From positions 1 to 55,578 of the forward strand of contig CAAFTW010000027.1 of the NCBI GenBank assembly GCA_900766045.1: a DNA stretch of 55,578 nucleotides. The letters are read 5' to 3'. The position numbers were made by a program, and so were the translations under genes. The DNA is from Clostridia bacterium (GTDB taxonomy: Bacteria > Bacillota > Clostridia > Peptostreptococcales > Anaerovoracaceae). Positions within the stretch are counted from its first letter, which is position 1, and the number at the start of each line of letters is the position of its first letter. Positions 1-8,821 of this stretch are shown piece after piece. A model generated the notes under the pieces. That model made no database searches, had not been told where the DNA came from, and saw nothing but the letters and a program-made list of their open reading frames with translations.

Positions 1-51
1 ATCAGCCGCGGAATTATTGTATTGATTTTTATACCTATATTCTATCTGAAT

Positions 52-80
52 TCTTGAAAAAATAGAAATACTGTTATAAT
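52..80 (+). promoter_or_regulatory. Promoter of the LysR gene at 136
   Basis: TCTTGA at 52-57 and a perfect TATAAT at 75-80 are separated by 17 bp. The first gene starts about 55 bp downstream. Seen directly; activity is inferred. Confidence 0.6.
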
Positions 81-85
81 ATATG

Positions 86-106
86 GGTATAAGGGACGCT
101 TATACC
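86..106. promoter_or_regulatory. Perfect inverted repeat at the transcription start of the LysR gene
   Basis: GGTATAAG (86-93) and CTTATACC (99-106) form a perfect 8-bp inverted repeat with a 5-bp spacer, starting 5 bp after the -10 box. It could be an autoregulatory operator or a hairpin at the mRNA 5' end. Function is inferred from position. Confidence 0.45.
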
Positions 107-135
107 AATTAAAAGCGTATGGAATGGAGAACAAT

Positions 136-1065
136 ATGACAATACTGCAAGTAATGTATTTCCTCGCGGCGGCGGAATATGGGAGCATGTCGAAGGCGGC
201 AGAAGAATTGCATGTCTCCCAGCCTGCGCTTTCCCTGCAGATTAAGAATCTGGAAGCGGAAACCGGATGCCAGCTGCTGAGAAGAGAGCCCCAGGGGGTC
301 GTGCTGACCGCATCCGGCCGCGTATTTCAGACGGATGCATTGGCCGTTAAAGAAGCCTGGGAGCGGCTGGAAGAAGATCAGAAAAAGCTGGGCGACGCGG
401 TTTGTTCGGAGATTTCCATCGGCCTCGACCCGCGTGTATATTCTCAGGAGCTTTTTGATCCCCTGGTGAACTTTTTCAACCGCCATCCGGACACATCCGT
501 ATCTTTCCTGACGGATGTTGGCGTGTCCATGATGGATTTACTGGAAGAAAAGAAACTCGAAATTGCAATCTGCCGGACTCCTCCGGAGGGATATATTCCT
601 CATCCGGAGCGCTTTTATATTCATCCGCTGCTTACAGAAGCTCAGTGTGTACTGATGTCCGATGACGACCCGAAGAGTCTGCTGAGAAATATCCAGGTGA
701 AAGACCTTGACGGCTGTTCCTTTATATCCGGCCCGGAAGGCTGTCTGGATGACACGGTTTTTCAGGAACTGCAGTACACCTGGGGCATTCATGTAAAGAA
801 GGTTTACCGCGCGCAGGACATCGAGACGATCATGGCGCTGGTCAGAAGCGGGGCAGGGATTGCCCTTGGTCCGGAATCTTTTGTCCGCAGATACGGAGGA
901 AAGGCCGTTCCGCTGGAACCGGAGATCGACATTGCGCTCAACCTGATTACCCTGAAGCAGAATAAAGGGAATTCCTTTACCCGGGCACTGCAGAAGTTCC
1001 TCGACGGCTATATTCAGGCGCGGGAGCAGACAAAAGAAATAGACCAGGGGAAAAACGGAAAATAA
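136..1065 (+). CDS. LysR-family transcriptional regulator
   Basis: This is a LysR-type regulator of about 309 residues, the usual size. The N-terminal winged helix-turn-helix is seen in the segment GSMSKAAEELHVSQPALS, followed by QIKNLEAETGCQLLRR. The rest is a periplasmic-binding-like effector domain ending in a Lys/Glu-rich tail. I prefer ATG 136 over ATG 124 because GGAG at 126-129 sits six bases before 136, while nothing like a ribosome binding site precedes 124. It is transcribed alone from the promoter at 52-80, and the palindrome at 86-106 suggests autoregulation. The target and ligand are unknown; no divergent partner gene lies in the window. Confidence 0.9.
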   Translation: MTILQVMYFLAAAEYGSMSKAAEELHVSQPALSLQIKNLEAETGCQLLRREPQGVVLTASGRVFQTDALAVKEAWERLEEDQKKLGDAVCSEISIGLDPRVYSQELFDPLVNFFNRHPDTSVSFLTDVGVSMMDLLEEKKLEIAICRTPPEGYIPHPERFYIHPLLTEAQCVLMSDDDPKSLLRNIQVKDLDGCSFISGPEGCLDDTVFQELQYTWGIHVKKVYRAQDIETIMALVRSGAGIALGPESFVRRYGGKAVPLEPEIDIALNLITLKQNKGNSFTRALQKFLDGYIQAREQTKEIDQGKNGK

Positions 1066-1240
1066 TGATTGTATACAAGGCCTGGACAGAGTATAATAGA
1101 ACAATTGACGCTGTTTTTCAGCGCAGGCGCGGAATACTTTGAAACCGCGTGCACAGAAGAAGTCTGCACAGGATGGGCGTGACTGGAGAAAGCGGTTTCC
1201 GGCGGTGCCCGAAGCAGAAGAAAGAGAAGAGACATATATA

Positions 1241-2959
1241 ATGAAGTATCAAGACACAAACTTAAAACCAGAAATTCTTCAGGGCATCGCAGAGATGGGA
1301 TTTGATGAGATGACGCCGATTCAGGAGCAGGCGATTCCTGTGATTCTGGACGGAAAGGACATCGTCGGCCTGGCACAGACGGGAACGGGAAAGACTGCGG
1401 CGTTCGGAATTCCTCTGATTTCCCTTGTGGAGCCTGCAGAGCGCAGCGTGCAGGCGGTTGTACTTTGTCCGACGAGGGAGCTGGCCATGCAGGACGCGGA
1501 GGAAATCGCGTCGATGGGTAAATATGTGGACGGCCTGAAGATCCTGTCGGTTTACGGAGGATCGGATATCGTCCGCCAGCTGAAGGCGCTCAGAAAGGGC
1601 GTAACCGCTGTAATCGGAACGCCGGGACGTGTGATGGACCATATGCGCAGGGGCACGCTGAAGCTGGAAAACGTGAAGTACCTCGTTCTGGACGAGGCGG
1701 ATGAAATGCTGGACATGGGATTCCGCGACGACATTGAGACGATCTGCCAGGCCATGCCGGAAGACCGTCAGACGGCGCTGTTTTCCGCGACCATGCCGGA
1801 TGAGATTCTGGAGCTGACCCGGGCCTACCAGAAAGATCCGGAGATTATCGAGGTTTCTCACGATGAGCTGACCGTTCCGAAGATCAAGCAGAGCTATTAT
1901 ATGGTAAAAGGCAGACAGAAGGATGAGGCGCTCTGCCGTCTGATTGACTATATGTGTCCGAAGCGGGCTTTGGTTTTCTGCAACACCAAGCGCAAGGTCG
2001 ATCAGCTGACGCTGCTGCTGAAGAGGCGCGGCTATTCCGCAGAGGGACTGCATGGAGACCTGTCCCAGCAGCAGAGAGACCGGGTGATGGACCTGTTCCG
2101 AAGCGGAAATCTGGACCTTCTGCTGGCTACAGATGTGGCGGCCCGCGGAATTGACGTGGACGATGTGGATATCGTATTCAATTACGATCTTCCGCAGGAA
2201 ATGGAATATTACGTACACAGAATCGGCCGTACAGGCCGTGCCGGAAAGAAGGGAAAGGCTGTTTCCCTGATCAATACCCGCGAGCGCCGCAAGATCAACG
2301 CTCTGGAGGAATTCACCGGTGCATCCATCAAGGAAAAGGTGATGCCAAGTTACCGTGATGTCATGCCGATCAAGGCCAACAGCAACATCGAGCGTGCGCT
2401 GAAGTTCTGCGAAGGCATGGACCTGACGGAATATGCGGACATGATCAGAAGCTATGCCATGGAAAACCATACGGATCAGCTGCTGATCGCTGCGGCTTTC
2501 CTGAGAGAGAGCCTGGGCGAGGCGCGTGAGGACATCGAGATTGTCTCCGGCAAGCGAGGAAACGGAAAGAAGGGTTCTCGCAGAAATTCCGGCCGCGGCG
2601 GGAATTCCGGCAGGTCCGGCCGCTCAGACCGCTATGGAAAGAAGGGCCGCAGATCCGGCCGTTCCGATTCCGACTTCAGCAGGGACAAAAATAAACGTTC
2701 AAGAAGAAACAGTGATTCTGATTCCCGCGATTTCCGCAAGAGCAGAAACTCTTCATCCCGTGACTTCCGTAAATCTTCCGGAAGAGGAAGCGGAGAAAGA
2801 AACGAAAAGTACGGGAATCGTGAACGTTTTGAACGGGATAATTCCAGCAGAAAGCGCTCGGGAAAATTCGTAAAGCCGGGCAGCCATTCTGGAAAAGGTG
2901 CAAGACGCGGGAAATCATCCGCTGATGGATTCCGTGCTTTCCGTGGAAAAAAGAAATAG
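1241..2959 (+). CDS. DEAD-box ATP-dependent RNA helicase (DeaD/CshA type)
   Basis: An ATP-dependent RNA helicase that unwinds or remodels RNA duplexes, in this family usually in mRNA turnover, ribosome assembly and cold growth. Visible motifs in order are the Q motif (GFDEMTPIQEQAIP), motif I (AQTGTGKTAAFG), Ia (PTRELAMQ), Ib (TPGRVMDHM), II (VLDEADEMLDMGF), III (SATMP), V (ATDVAARGIDVDDVD) and VI (HRIGRTGRAGKKG). The last 110 or so residues are a low-complexity Gly/Arg/Ser/Lys-rich tail, expected to be disordered and to bind RNA. ATG 1241 was chosen over the longer frame because homology begins there. The rRNA methyltransferase gene follows 10 bp downstream, so the two are probably co-transcribed. 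Confidence 0.93.
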   Translation: MKYQDTNLKPEILQGIAEMGFDEMTPIQEQAIPVILDGKDIVGLAQTGTGKTAAFGIPLISLVEPAERSVQAVVLCPTRELAMQDAEEIASMGKYVDGLKILSVYGGSDIVRQLKALRKGVTAVIGTPGRVMDHMRRGTLKLENVKYLVLDEADEMLDMGFRDDIETICQAMPEDRQTALFSATMPDEILELTRAYQKDPEIIEVSHDELTVPKIKQSYYMVKGRQKDEALCRLIDYMCPKRALVFCNTKRKVDQLTLLLKRRGYSAEGLHGDLSQQQRDRVMDLFRSGNLDLLLATDVAARGIDVDDVDIVFNYDLPQEMEYYVHRIGRTGRAGKKGKAVSLINTRERRKINALEEFTGASIKEKVMPSYRDVMPIKANSNIERALKFCEGMDLTEYADMIRSYAMENHTDQLLIAAAFLRESLGEAREDIEIVSGKRGNGKKGSRRNSGRGGNSGRSGRSDRYGKKGRRSGRSDSDFSRDKNKRSRRNSDSDSRDFRKSRNSSSRDFRKSSGRGSGERNEKYGNRERFERDNSSRKRSGKFVKPGSHSGKGARRGKSSADGFRAFRGKKK

Positions 2960-2969
2960 GGAGAAGACA

Positions 2970-4490
2970 ATGGAAAAAGGAGATATCCTGCAGATCAGAA
3001 TTGAAGATGTCACAGAAGACGGGCAGGGCCTCGGCCGCGCTGAAGACGGGCGCATGGTATTTATACGCAGAGGAGAGGCCGGCGCGGTGCCGCTCCCGGG
3101 CGATCTGGTCCGCTGTGAAGTTACGAAGCTGAAAAAGCGTTATGCCCAGGCTGAGCTGATGTTCCTGGATACCGCTTCTTCCCTGCGCACAGAGGAGAAA
3201 TACTGCCCGCATCAGAAGTCCTGCGGCGGCTGCGCCCTGGGCGGACTCAGCTATGAAGAACAGCTGAAGCTGAAGCGGCGTCATCTTCAGGACGCCGTGC
3301 AGCGGATCGGCGGTCTGAAAGATGTCATCGTTCGTCCGGCTGTCGGAATGGGAGAGGATGCCGCAGACGGCGCCCTGCATTACCGCAGCAAAGCTGTTTT
3401 CACTGTGTCAGAGGAAAATGGAAAGCCAGTGGTTGGATTCTACCAGAGCCGGACCCACCGTGCTGCAGACTGTCCGGAATGCCGGATTCAGTCCCCGGCG
3501 GCACTGGCATGCGCGGAAGCGCTGAAAGCTTTTATGGAGTCCGACCACGTACAGGCCTTCAGTCCGCGGACCGGAAAAGGCCTGCTGAAAAACATGATTG
3601 TCCGCACGGCTTTTGGGACCGGTGAGGTCATGGTGATTCTGATTATCAACGGAAAAGGCATTCCGAACGGTGAAAAACTGGTTGGCATGCTGGATGATGC
3701 CATCTACAATCTCGGTGAAGACCCGGGATACGCGCTCACGAGTGTGTGGGTCAACCAGAACCGCGGAAAGAATCATGATCTTTACGGAAAGAATTCCGTA
3801 TGTCTGGCAGGAGAACGTGTCATTCATGAGGGAATCGGCGGGATGAAGTTTGAGATTACGCCGGAGGCTTTCTATCAGGTGAATCCATATATGATGGAGA
3901 AGCTCTACGATCAGGTCCGTGAATACGCGGACCTGAAAGAGGGGGACCGTGTCCTGGACCTGTACTGCGGTGCGGGAACAATCGGACTGTGGCTCTCTTC
4001 CCGCATGCAGGATAAGATCGAGCTGGTGGGAATCGAGTCCAATCATGAAGCGGTCGTCGCGGCGAACCGGAACGCAGTGATCAACGGAATCGTCCACGCC
4101 CGTTACGTAACCGGAAAGGCAGAAGAGGAGATTGGGAAGGTTCTTGGACAGAAAGAAACGGAAGAGCATTCTGACGCGCCTCATCTTCCGGGGACAAAAA
4201 ACAATGCGCAAGAGAAAACCTCGCCGGAAGATCTGCTGAGGATTCATCTGGATGGTGCTGACTGCGTCATTCTGGATCCTCCACGCGCCGGATGTGACCA
4301 GTCCCTGCTGCAGGCCTGCGCAGATGCCGCACCGGAGAAAATCGTCTATGTCTCCTGTGAGCCGCCGACCCTGGCCAGAGACCTGAGTTTCCTGGCAGAA
4401 TGCGGATACAGGGCGGTGGAGATGACACCGTTTGATATGTTTCCGCAGACCGGGCGGCTGGAAGCGGCTGTGCTGCTGGAAAGAGAGTAA
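2970..4490 (+). CDS. rlmD: 23S rRNA (uracil-5-)-methyltransferase, RlmD/RumA family
   Basis: SAM-dependent enzyme that makes 5-methyluridine in 23S rRNA. The N-terminal 60 residues resemble a TRAM RNA-binding domain. A 4Fe-4S-type cysteine cluster follows (Cys79-x5-Cys85-x2-Cys88, in CPHQKSCGGC). The C-terminal half has the Rossmann methyltransferase motifs DLYCGAGTIGLWL, LDPPRAGCD and the catalytic-cysteine region VYVSCEPPTLARDL. A hydrophilic insertion of roughly 30 residues (about 395-425, Glu/Lys-rich) precedes the final strand and is not typical. Start ATG 2970 is 10 bp after the helicase stop and has GGGAGA upstream. Which uridine is modified cannot be told; Gram-positive homologues can modify two sites (RlmCD). 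Confidence 0.9.
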   Translation: MEKGDILQIRIEDVTEDGQGLGRAEDGRMVFIRRGEAGAVPLPGDLVRCEVTKLKKRYAQAELMFLDTASSLRTEEKYCPHQKSCGGCALGGLSYEEQLKLKRRHLQDAVQRIGGLKDVIVRPAVGMGEDAADGALHYRSKAVFTVSEENGKPVVGFYQSRTHRAADCPECRIQSPAALACAEALKAFMESDHVQAFSPRTGKGLLKNMIVRTAFGTGEVMVILIINGKGIPNGEKLVGMLDDAIYNLGEDPGYALTSVWVNQNRGKNHDLYGKNSVCLAGERVIHEGIGGMKFEITPEAFYQVNPYMMEKLYDQVREYADLKEGDRVLDLYCGAGTIGLWLSSRMQDKIELVGIESNHEAVVAANRNAVINGIVHARYVTGKAEEEIGKVLGQKETEEHSDAPHLPGTKNNAQEKTSPEDLLRIHLDGADCVILDPPRAGCDQSLLQACADAAPEKIVYVSCEPPTLARDLSFLAECGYRAVEMTPFDMFPQTGRLEAAVLLERE

Positions 4491-4581
4491 AGGCGTCCCC
4501 TTGCGCGTCTGAATTTTGTCTGCCGCGGGCTGTTTGTGAATAAGTCTGCGATTCGAATGAAGAGGGAAAGGAGGGTTTGTT

Positions 4582-5160
4582 ATGGATGTGATGGAACGGC
4601 ATATTACCAGTGAATTCATGAAGCTGCTGAAACAGCATGCCTTTAATAAAATTACGGTGAAAATGCTTACGGAAAAGTGTGAAATCAGCAGACATGCCTT
4701 TTATTACCATTATTCCTGTCTGGCAGATGTTCCGGAACAGTATTTCATCGAACAGGTCGAAAAAATCGTTGAGCAGAATTATCGGACATCTAATTTTGTC
4801 GGCTGTCTGATTAAAGAAGAAGAGTTTGTGCTGAAGAAGAAAGCTGAGATTCTGCACATTCTGCACAGTGATGATCAACGCCGCTTCCAGCAGGCCTTCC
4901 GAAGGGTCTGCGACCGCGGTGTCAGGCGCTATATTCAGCTGATTATGCGGGAACAGAGTTTGTCTGACAAGGACCTTGACCTGCTGATCCATTTCTATTC
5001 CAGTGCTGTTGAGGGGATGCTTCTGGACTGGTTTGATGCGGATATGACCTACGATATTGTGTCGATGACCAGGAGGCTTGGTGATCTTCTGGCCGGGCTG
5101 ACGGACATGGCCTTCCGCATTACGCCGCAAAAGGATGATCCGGAGACAGGCAGACGGTAG
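4582..5160 (+). CDS. TetR/AcrR-family transcriptional regulator
   Basis: A 192-residue TetR-type regulator. The N-terminal helix-turn-helix is seen in ITSEFMKLLKQHAFNKITVK followed by LTEKCEISRHAFYYHY, the FYYHY segment being typical of the recognition helix. The C-terminal ligand domain is of the DhaS-like type and carries a long helical segment near residues 120-170. A strong AGGAGG ribosome binding site lies just before ATG 4582. The gene stands alone between the rRNA methyltransferase and a radical SAM gene, and a hairpin at 5206-5238 follows it. The ligand and operator are not identifiable. Confidence 0.85.
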   Translation: MDVMERHITSEFMKLLKQHAFNKITVKMLTEKCEISRHAFYYHYSCLADVPEQYFIEQVEKIVEQNYRTSNFVGCLIKEEEFVLKKKAEILHILHSDDQRRFQQAFRRVCDRGVRRYIQLIMREQSLSDKDLDLLIHFYSSAVEGMLLDWFDADMTYDIVSMTRRLGDLLAGLTDMAFRITPQKDDPETGRR

Positions 5161-5205
5161 CTTAAGAATAATAAAGAAAAATTCAGAATTGTTTTGGAGC
5201 AATTG

Positions 5206-5238
5206 TGCCGGTTTGTACCAATTGGGTACAGACCGGCA
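5206..5238. terminator. Stem-loop after the TetR gene
   Basis: TGCCGGTTTGTACC pairs with GGGTACAGACCGGCA across a short AATT loop. The right-hand tail is TTCTTGTT rather than a clean U-run, so this is a probable but imperfect terminator. Confidence 0.55.
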
Positions 5239-5248
5239 TTCTTGTTCA

Positions 5249-5281
5249 TTGAGAGATATTTTTCCGGTGTTAAAATATAAT
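5249..5281 (+). promoter_or_regulatory. Promoter of the radical SAM gene at 5370
   Basis: TTGAGA at 5249-5254 and TAAAAT at 5271-5276 are 16 bp apart; an overlapping TATAAT lies at 5276-5281. The gene begins about 90 bp downstream. Confidence 0.5.
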
Positions 5282-5369
5282 CGAGTGGATTTGTATACAT
5301 TGAATACTGGCCGTTTTTTTACCGGCTGGCTTGTGAGATATAGATTACACAGGGAGGGGGAGAGGGAAG

Positions 5370-6776
5370 ATTGTATTTATTACGCCGACGGCAAGGATCA
5401 GAAGAATTCCGGGATACCGGTTCGGCGGCAAAATTTACGGACACCCGAATTCAATTACCGGTCCGCTGATCCTTGGACATATATTAAAGGAAGCCGGTCA
5501 CGAAGTTGAGGTATATGAAGAACTGAACGGACCTGTTCATATTGAAGAGATGCTGGACGACACAGATGTGTTCTGCTTCTGCCTGATGACATCGACGGCG
5601 CCGCGGGGATATGAGCTGGCGGACATCGTTCACCGGGAAAGCAATGCCAGAGTTCTGATGGGAGGATTTCATGTGTCTGCACTGCCGGAAGAGGCCCTGC
5701 AGCATGCGGACCAGGTTATCGTCGGAGAAGGTGAATCCGTAATCCTGGATGTTGTGGAAGGCAGAATCAAAGATCCGATTGTCCGACCGGACCCAATCTG
5801 CGACCTGGACAGCGTTCCTTTTCCAGACGATTCCATTCTGAAGACACCGACGGAATGCGCGAACGTCATTACCACCAGAGGCTGTCCCTTCCGCTGCACC
5901 TTCTGTACGACATCGAGAATGTTTGCGCCCTATCGTCAGCGCAGTGTAGATAATGTAATCAGAGAAATCCGCATGTATAAGGACATGGGATTTCAGTACA
6001 TGAATTTTGAAGATGATAATTTTACGGCAGACAAGGAAAGGGCCAAGGAAATCTGCCGGAGGATGATTGCAGAGGGATTAACGTTTAAAGAAACATTTTT
6101 CTTCGGGCGTACCGATCTCGCAAAGGATGAGGAGCTGCTTCAGCTCCTGCACGATGCTCATCTGACCCGGGTTCTGATCGGAATCGAGTCGCTGAATCAG
6201 AAGGCGCTCGACCGGGTGAACAAGAGGCAGAGCATCCAGGATATCCGCGACGCTGCAAAGGCGTGCGCGGACCATGGAATCCGTCTGATTGCGAGTCTGG
6301 TTCTGGGGATTGATGATGATTCAATTGAAGACATACACCGGAGCGTCGCCTTTGCGAAATCGGTGAACGCCTATCAGCTGCAGTGTGCGATTCTGACTCC
6401 TTACCCGGGAACACCGGTATACGAGCAGTTCGTGAAGGAAGGCCGGATGCTGACCCATGACTGGGAGCAGTTCGACATGATGAATGTCACCTTCAAGCCT
6501 GCTAAAATGACGCCATGGCAGCTGCAGGAAGAGTTTTATAAGGCGGTGGAGTATTTTTACGACATACCGTCTTCCAGAACAATGGATAAATTATTCGGAC
6601 CGGAATACGGAATGCGCAGATTCGGACTGTCGGTGATGACCAGGCTGGGAGTCGCGGGCGCCCATCTCTGTGCGGATCACGTTCCGGGAAGTCCGTATTA
6701 CCGGCTGAAACATCTAGGAGAGAGAAAGGAGGAACGCGCGCAGAGACTGAGACTGCGGACGCATGAACAGGGATGA
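5370..6776 (+). CDS. B12-binding-domain radical SAM protein, non-ATG start
   Basis: A radical SAM enzyme with an N-terminal cobalamin-binding-like domain (about residues 1-140) and the 4Fe-4S motif CPFRCTFC at Cys172, Cys176 and Cys179 when counted from 5370. The substrate is unknown. The first ATG in frame is at 5550, but the frame is open back to 5337 and the upstream codons read as conserved protein, including KIVFITPTARIRRIPGYRFG. No ATG, GTG or TTG occurs in frame between the stop at 5334-5336 and 5550. AGGGAGGGGG lies at 5351-5360. The start placed here is ATT 5370; GGG 5364 occupies the place where I would expect Met. Either the start is non-canonical or a substitution removed it. The stop overlaps the next small ORF by ATGA. 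Confidence 0.8.
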   Translation: MVFITPTARIRRIPGYRFGGKIYGHPNSITGPLILGHILKEAGHEVEVYEELNGPVHIEEMLDDTDVFCFCLMTSTAPRGYELADIVHRESNARVLMGGFHVSALPEEALQHADQVIVGEGESVILDVVEGRIKDPIVRPDPICDLDSVPFPDDSILKTPTECANVITTRGCPFRCTFCTTSRMFAPYRQRSVDNVIREIRMYKDMGFQYMNFEDDNFTADKERAKEICRRMIAEGLTFKETFFFGRTDLAKDEELLQLLHDAHLTRVLIGIESLNQKALDRVNKRQSIQDIRDAAKACADHGIRLIASLVLGIDDDSIEDIHRSVAFAKSVNAYQLQCAILTPYPGTPVYEQFVKEGRMLTHDWEQFDMMNVTFKPAKMTPWQLQEEFYKAVEYFYDIPSSRTMDKLFGPEYGMRRFGLSVMTRLGVAGAHLCADHVPGSPYYRLKHLGERKEERAQRLRLRTHEQG

Positions 6777-6916
6777 AGAGAGTATTTCGGATTCTGGGTG
6801 CCTGCGTGAAGGTCATCGTAGAAATTGTCGGCATATGCACCTGTCTGATCGGTGTGATGAATATGCTGGAACACCATCAGGAGAAAAAATCCTATTACCC
6901 GGGTGCAGATGCATAG
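6773..6916 (+). CDS. 47-residue membrane peptide coupled to the radical SAM gene
   Basis: ATG 6773 overlaps the radical SAM stop codon (ATGA), a classic translational coupling arrangement. The product starts MKRVFRILGACVKVIVEIVG, then has a hydrophobic stretch with three Cys (residues about 10-29) and a polar C-terminus ending YYPGADA. It is predicted to be a single-pass membrane peptide. A strong terminator follows 8 bp after the stop, so the ORF is exactly enclosed by the transcription unit. No function is known to me. Reality is inferred from the overlap, membrane character and terminator placement; comparison with related genomes would settle it. Confidence 0.55.
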   Translation: MKRVFRILGACVKVIVEIVGICTCLIGVMNMLEHHQEKKSYYPGADA

Positions 6917-6923
6917 CGGAGCC

Positions 6924-6961
6924 AGGCCGTAAAGTGAAATCAGGCTTTACGGCCTTTTCCT
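6924..6961 (+). terminator. Intrinsic terminator after the radical SAM unit
   Basis: AGGCCGTAAAG and CTTTACGGCCT form a perfect 11-bp stem with a 10-base loop, followed by TTTTCCTTT. Confidence 0.85.
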
Positions 6962-7195
6962 TTCTGAAAACAGCGCGTGGAAAAGACGCAGATTCAGGAA
7001 TCCGGCGTGGTCAGGCGTACGGAATATGTAAATCAGGTGAAAGACATAATTTTATGATAAATAACTTAAAGTGTTTGGAATTAATACAAAAGCGCATTTT
7101 TGTAAGTGCGGCTAATTGAAAATCTGAGTATAATAATAGATAAAGGGAACTACCTTGGGCAGTTATTTTTTTGTCGAGAGAAAGGGGAAGATCAT

Positions 7196-8569
7196 ATGAG
7201 TTCGCTTGCACATGCAGCAGAAAGAAAAGCGTTTGAAATAGCATTAGACAGTGTTATGAAGAAGTCGAAGAAGGCGCGTGAAGAAGGCTTTGTCGGCGTC
7301 GTTAATATGTTCCAGAAAATCCTGGGAAATACCTGGCCGCCGGAAGCATTCGACCGCCTGCGCACTGCGCTGGGCAGGGACGGCAAATGGACTGAGTTCT
7401 TCTGCAATCTTATCGACACGAGAGATACGGATTATTTGAAGGGCGTGTTTATGTCGTTCGGCTTTGAAGGCGCGCTGTCCGGATACCGTCAGACGCGGAA
7501 AATGAGCGAGAAGCTCGGCACACATCTGCCATGGGTTATCCTGTTCGACCCGACCAGTGCCTGCAACCTGCACTGCACCGGCTGCTGGGCCGCCGAATAC
7601 AAGCACACGCTGAACCTCAGTTATGAAGATATGGACAGCATTGTCACGCAGGGAAAAGAGCTCGGAATTCATGAATATGTCATGACCGGCGGTGAGCCGA
7701 TGGTCAGAAAAGACGATATCATCCGTCTGGCAGACAAGCATTCCGACTGTGGATTTATGATTTTCACCAATGGCACGCTGGTTGACCAGAAGTTCTGTGA
7801 TGATGTAAAGAGGACCAAGAATATTATCCTGGTCATGAGTATTGAAGGATTCGAGGAAACGACAGATGCCCGTCGCGGAAAGGGCACCTTCCAGAAGGTC
7901 ATGGACGCTATGGACCTGATGAATGAGAACGGAATGGTTTACGGCACTTCCATCTGCTACACCAGCAAGAATGTGGAGGCCGTAACGAGCGACGAGTTTC
8001 TGGATTTTCTGATCAGCAAGGGCGTACAGTTCTCCTGGTTCTTCCATTATATGCCGGTCGGAAATGACGCCGATGTAGAGCTGATGCCGACCCCGGAGCA
8101 GAGAGAATACATCTTCCACCGTATCCGCGAGGTCAGAGGATATGAAGGCGGCAAGCCGATCTGGCTGATGGATTTCCAGAACGACGGAGATAAGGTAGAT
8201 GGATGCATTGCGGGTGGAAAGCAGTACTGCCATATCAACCCGAATGGCGATGTAGAGCCATGCGTATTCATCCACTATTCCAGCGCCAACATTCACGACA
8301 AGTCTCTGCTGGAATGTCTTCAGCAGCCGCTGTTCAAGGCTTATCAGGAAAATCAGCCCTTCAACGGCAATCTTCTGCGCCCGTGTCCGATGCTGGAGAA
8401 CCCGGAATACCTGCGTGAGCTGGTAAAGAAGACCGGAGCGAAGAGTACGGATATGCTGAGTCCGGAGAGTGCAGAGCACCTGTGCGGAAAGTGCGACGCC
8501 TACGCCAAGGCGTGGCAGCCGACTGCGGACAGGCTCTGGAATGAGGAGCATCCGCAGCAGAATGCTTAA
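7196..8569 (+). CDS. Radical SAM protein with SPASM-like C-terminal cysteines
   Basis: A 457-residue radical SAM enzyme. The first 110 residues are helical and precede the SAM-cluster motif CNLHCTGC at Cys123, Cys127 and Cys130. The SAM-binding GGEP motif is present (MTGGEPMVRK). The C-terminal third has further cysteines in a SPASM-like pattern (DGCIAGGKQYC, EPCVF, RPCPM, LCGKCDAYAKAW), suggesting auxiliary iron-sulfur clusters. Start ATG 7196 has GGGGAAG upstream and is preferred to the longer frame. The gene is monocistronic and convergent with a TetR gene. Enzymes of this type can modify peptides or other substrates; no precursor peptide was seen next to it, so the reaction is unknown. 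Confidence 0.88.
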   Translation: MSSLAHAAERKAFEIALDSVMKKSKKAREEGFVGVVNMFQKILGNTWPPEAFDRLRTALGRDGKWTEFFCNLIDTRDTDYLKGVFMSFGFEGALSGYRQTRKMSEKLGTHLPWVILFDPTSACNLHCTGCWAAEYKHTLNLSYEDMDSIVTQGKELGIHEYVMTGGEPMVRKDDIIRLADKHSDCGFMIFTNGTLVDQKFCDDVKRTKNIILVMSIEGFEETTDARRGKGTFQKVMDAMDLMNENGMVYGTSICYTSKNVEAVTSDEFLDFLISKGVQFSWFFHYMPVGNDADVELMPTPEQREYIFHRIREVRGYEGGKPIWLMDFQNDGDKVDGCIAGGKQYCHINPNGDVEPCVFIHYSSANIHDKSLLECLQQPLFKAYQENQPFNGNLLRPCPMLENPEYLRELVKKTGAKSTDMLSPESAEHLCGKCDAYAKAWQPTADRLWNEEHPQQNA

Positions 8570-8696
8570 GCTGCCCGGAGCAGAACCGCTGCCGACAAAG
8601 GCTGAAGGGACAGGGAGCAGACGTTTCTGCGGCATGCCCGGTGACAGCAGCTTTCCCGGGCGGGACTGCCTCGGCCTGAGAAAAAAAGACATAACG

Positions 8697-8745
8697 AAAA
8701 ACGCGTGCCTGCCGGATTTCCGATTATCCGGTAAGCACGCGTTTT
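8697..8745. terminator. Bidirectional terminator between convergent genes
   Basis: AAAACGCGTGC and GCACGCGTTTT flank an inner CCGGA/TCCGG stem. The A-run and T-run on either side let it serve both the radical SAM gene and the TetR gene on the opposite strand. Confidence 0.85.
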
Positions 8746-8821
8746 CTGTTTCTTTCCTTATAAAGATGCTGGATCCTGGAACCGGCATTCTCTGCCGGGT
8801 CTGGCAGAGGAACTGATGAAA

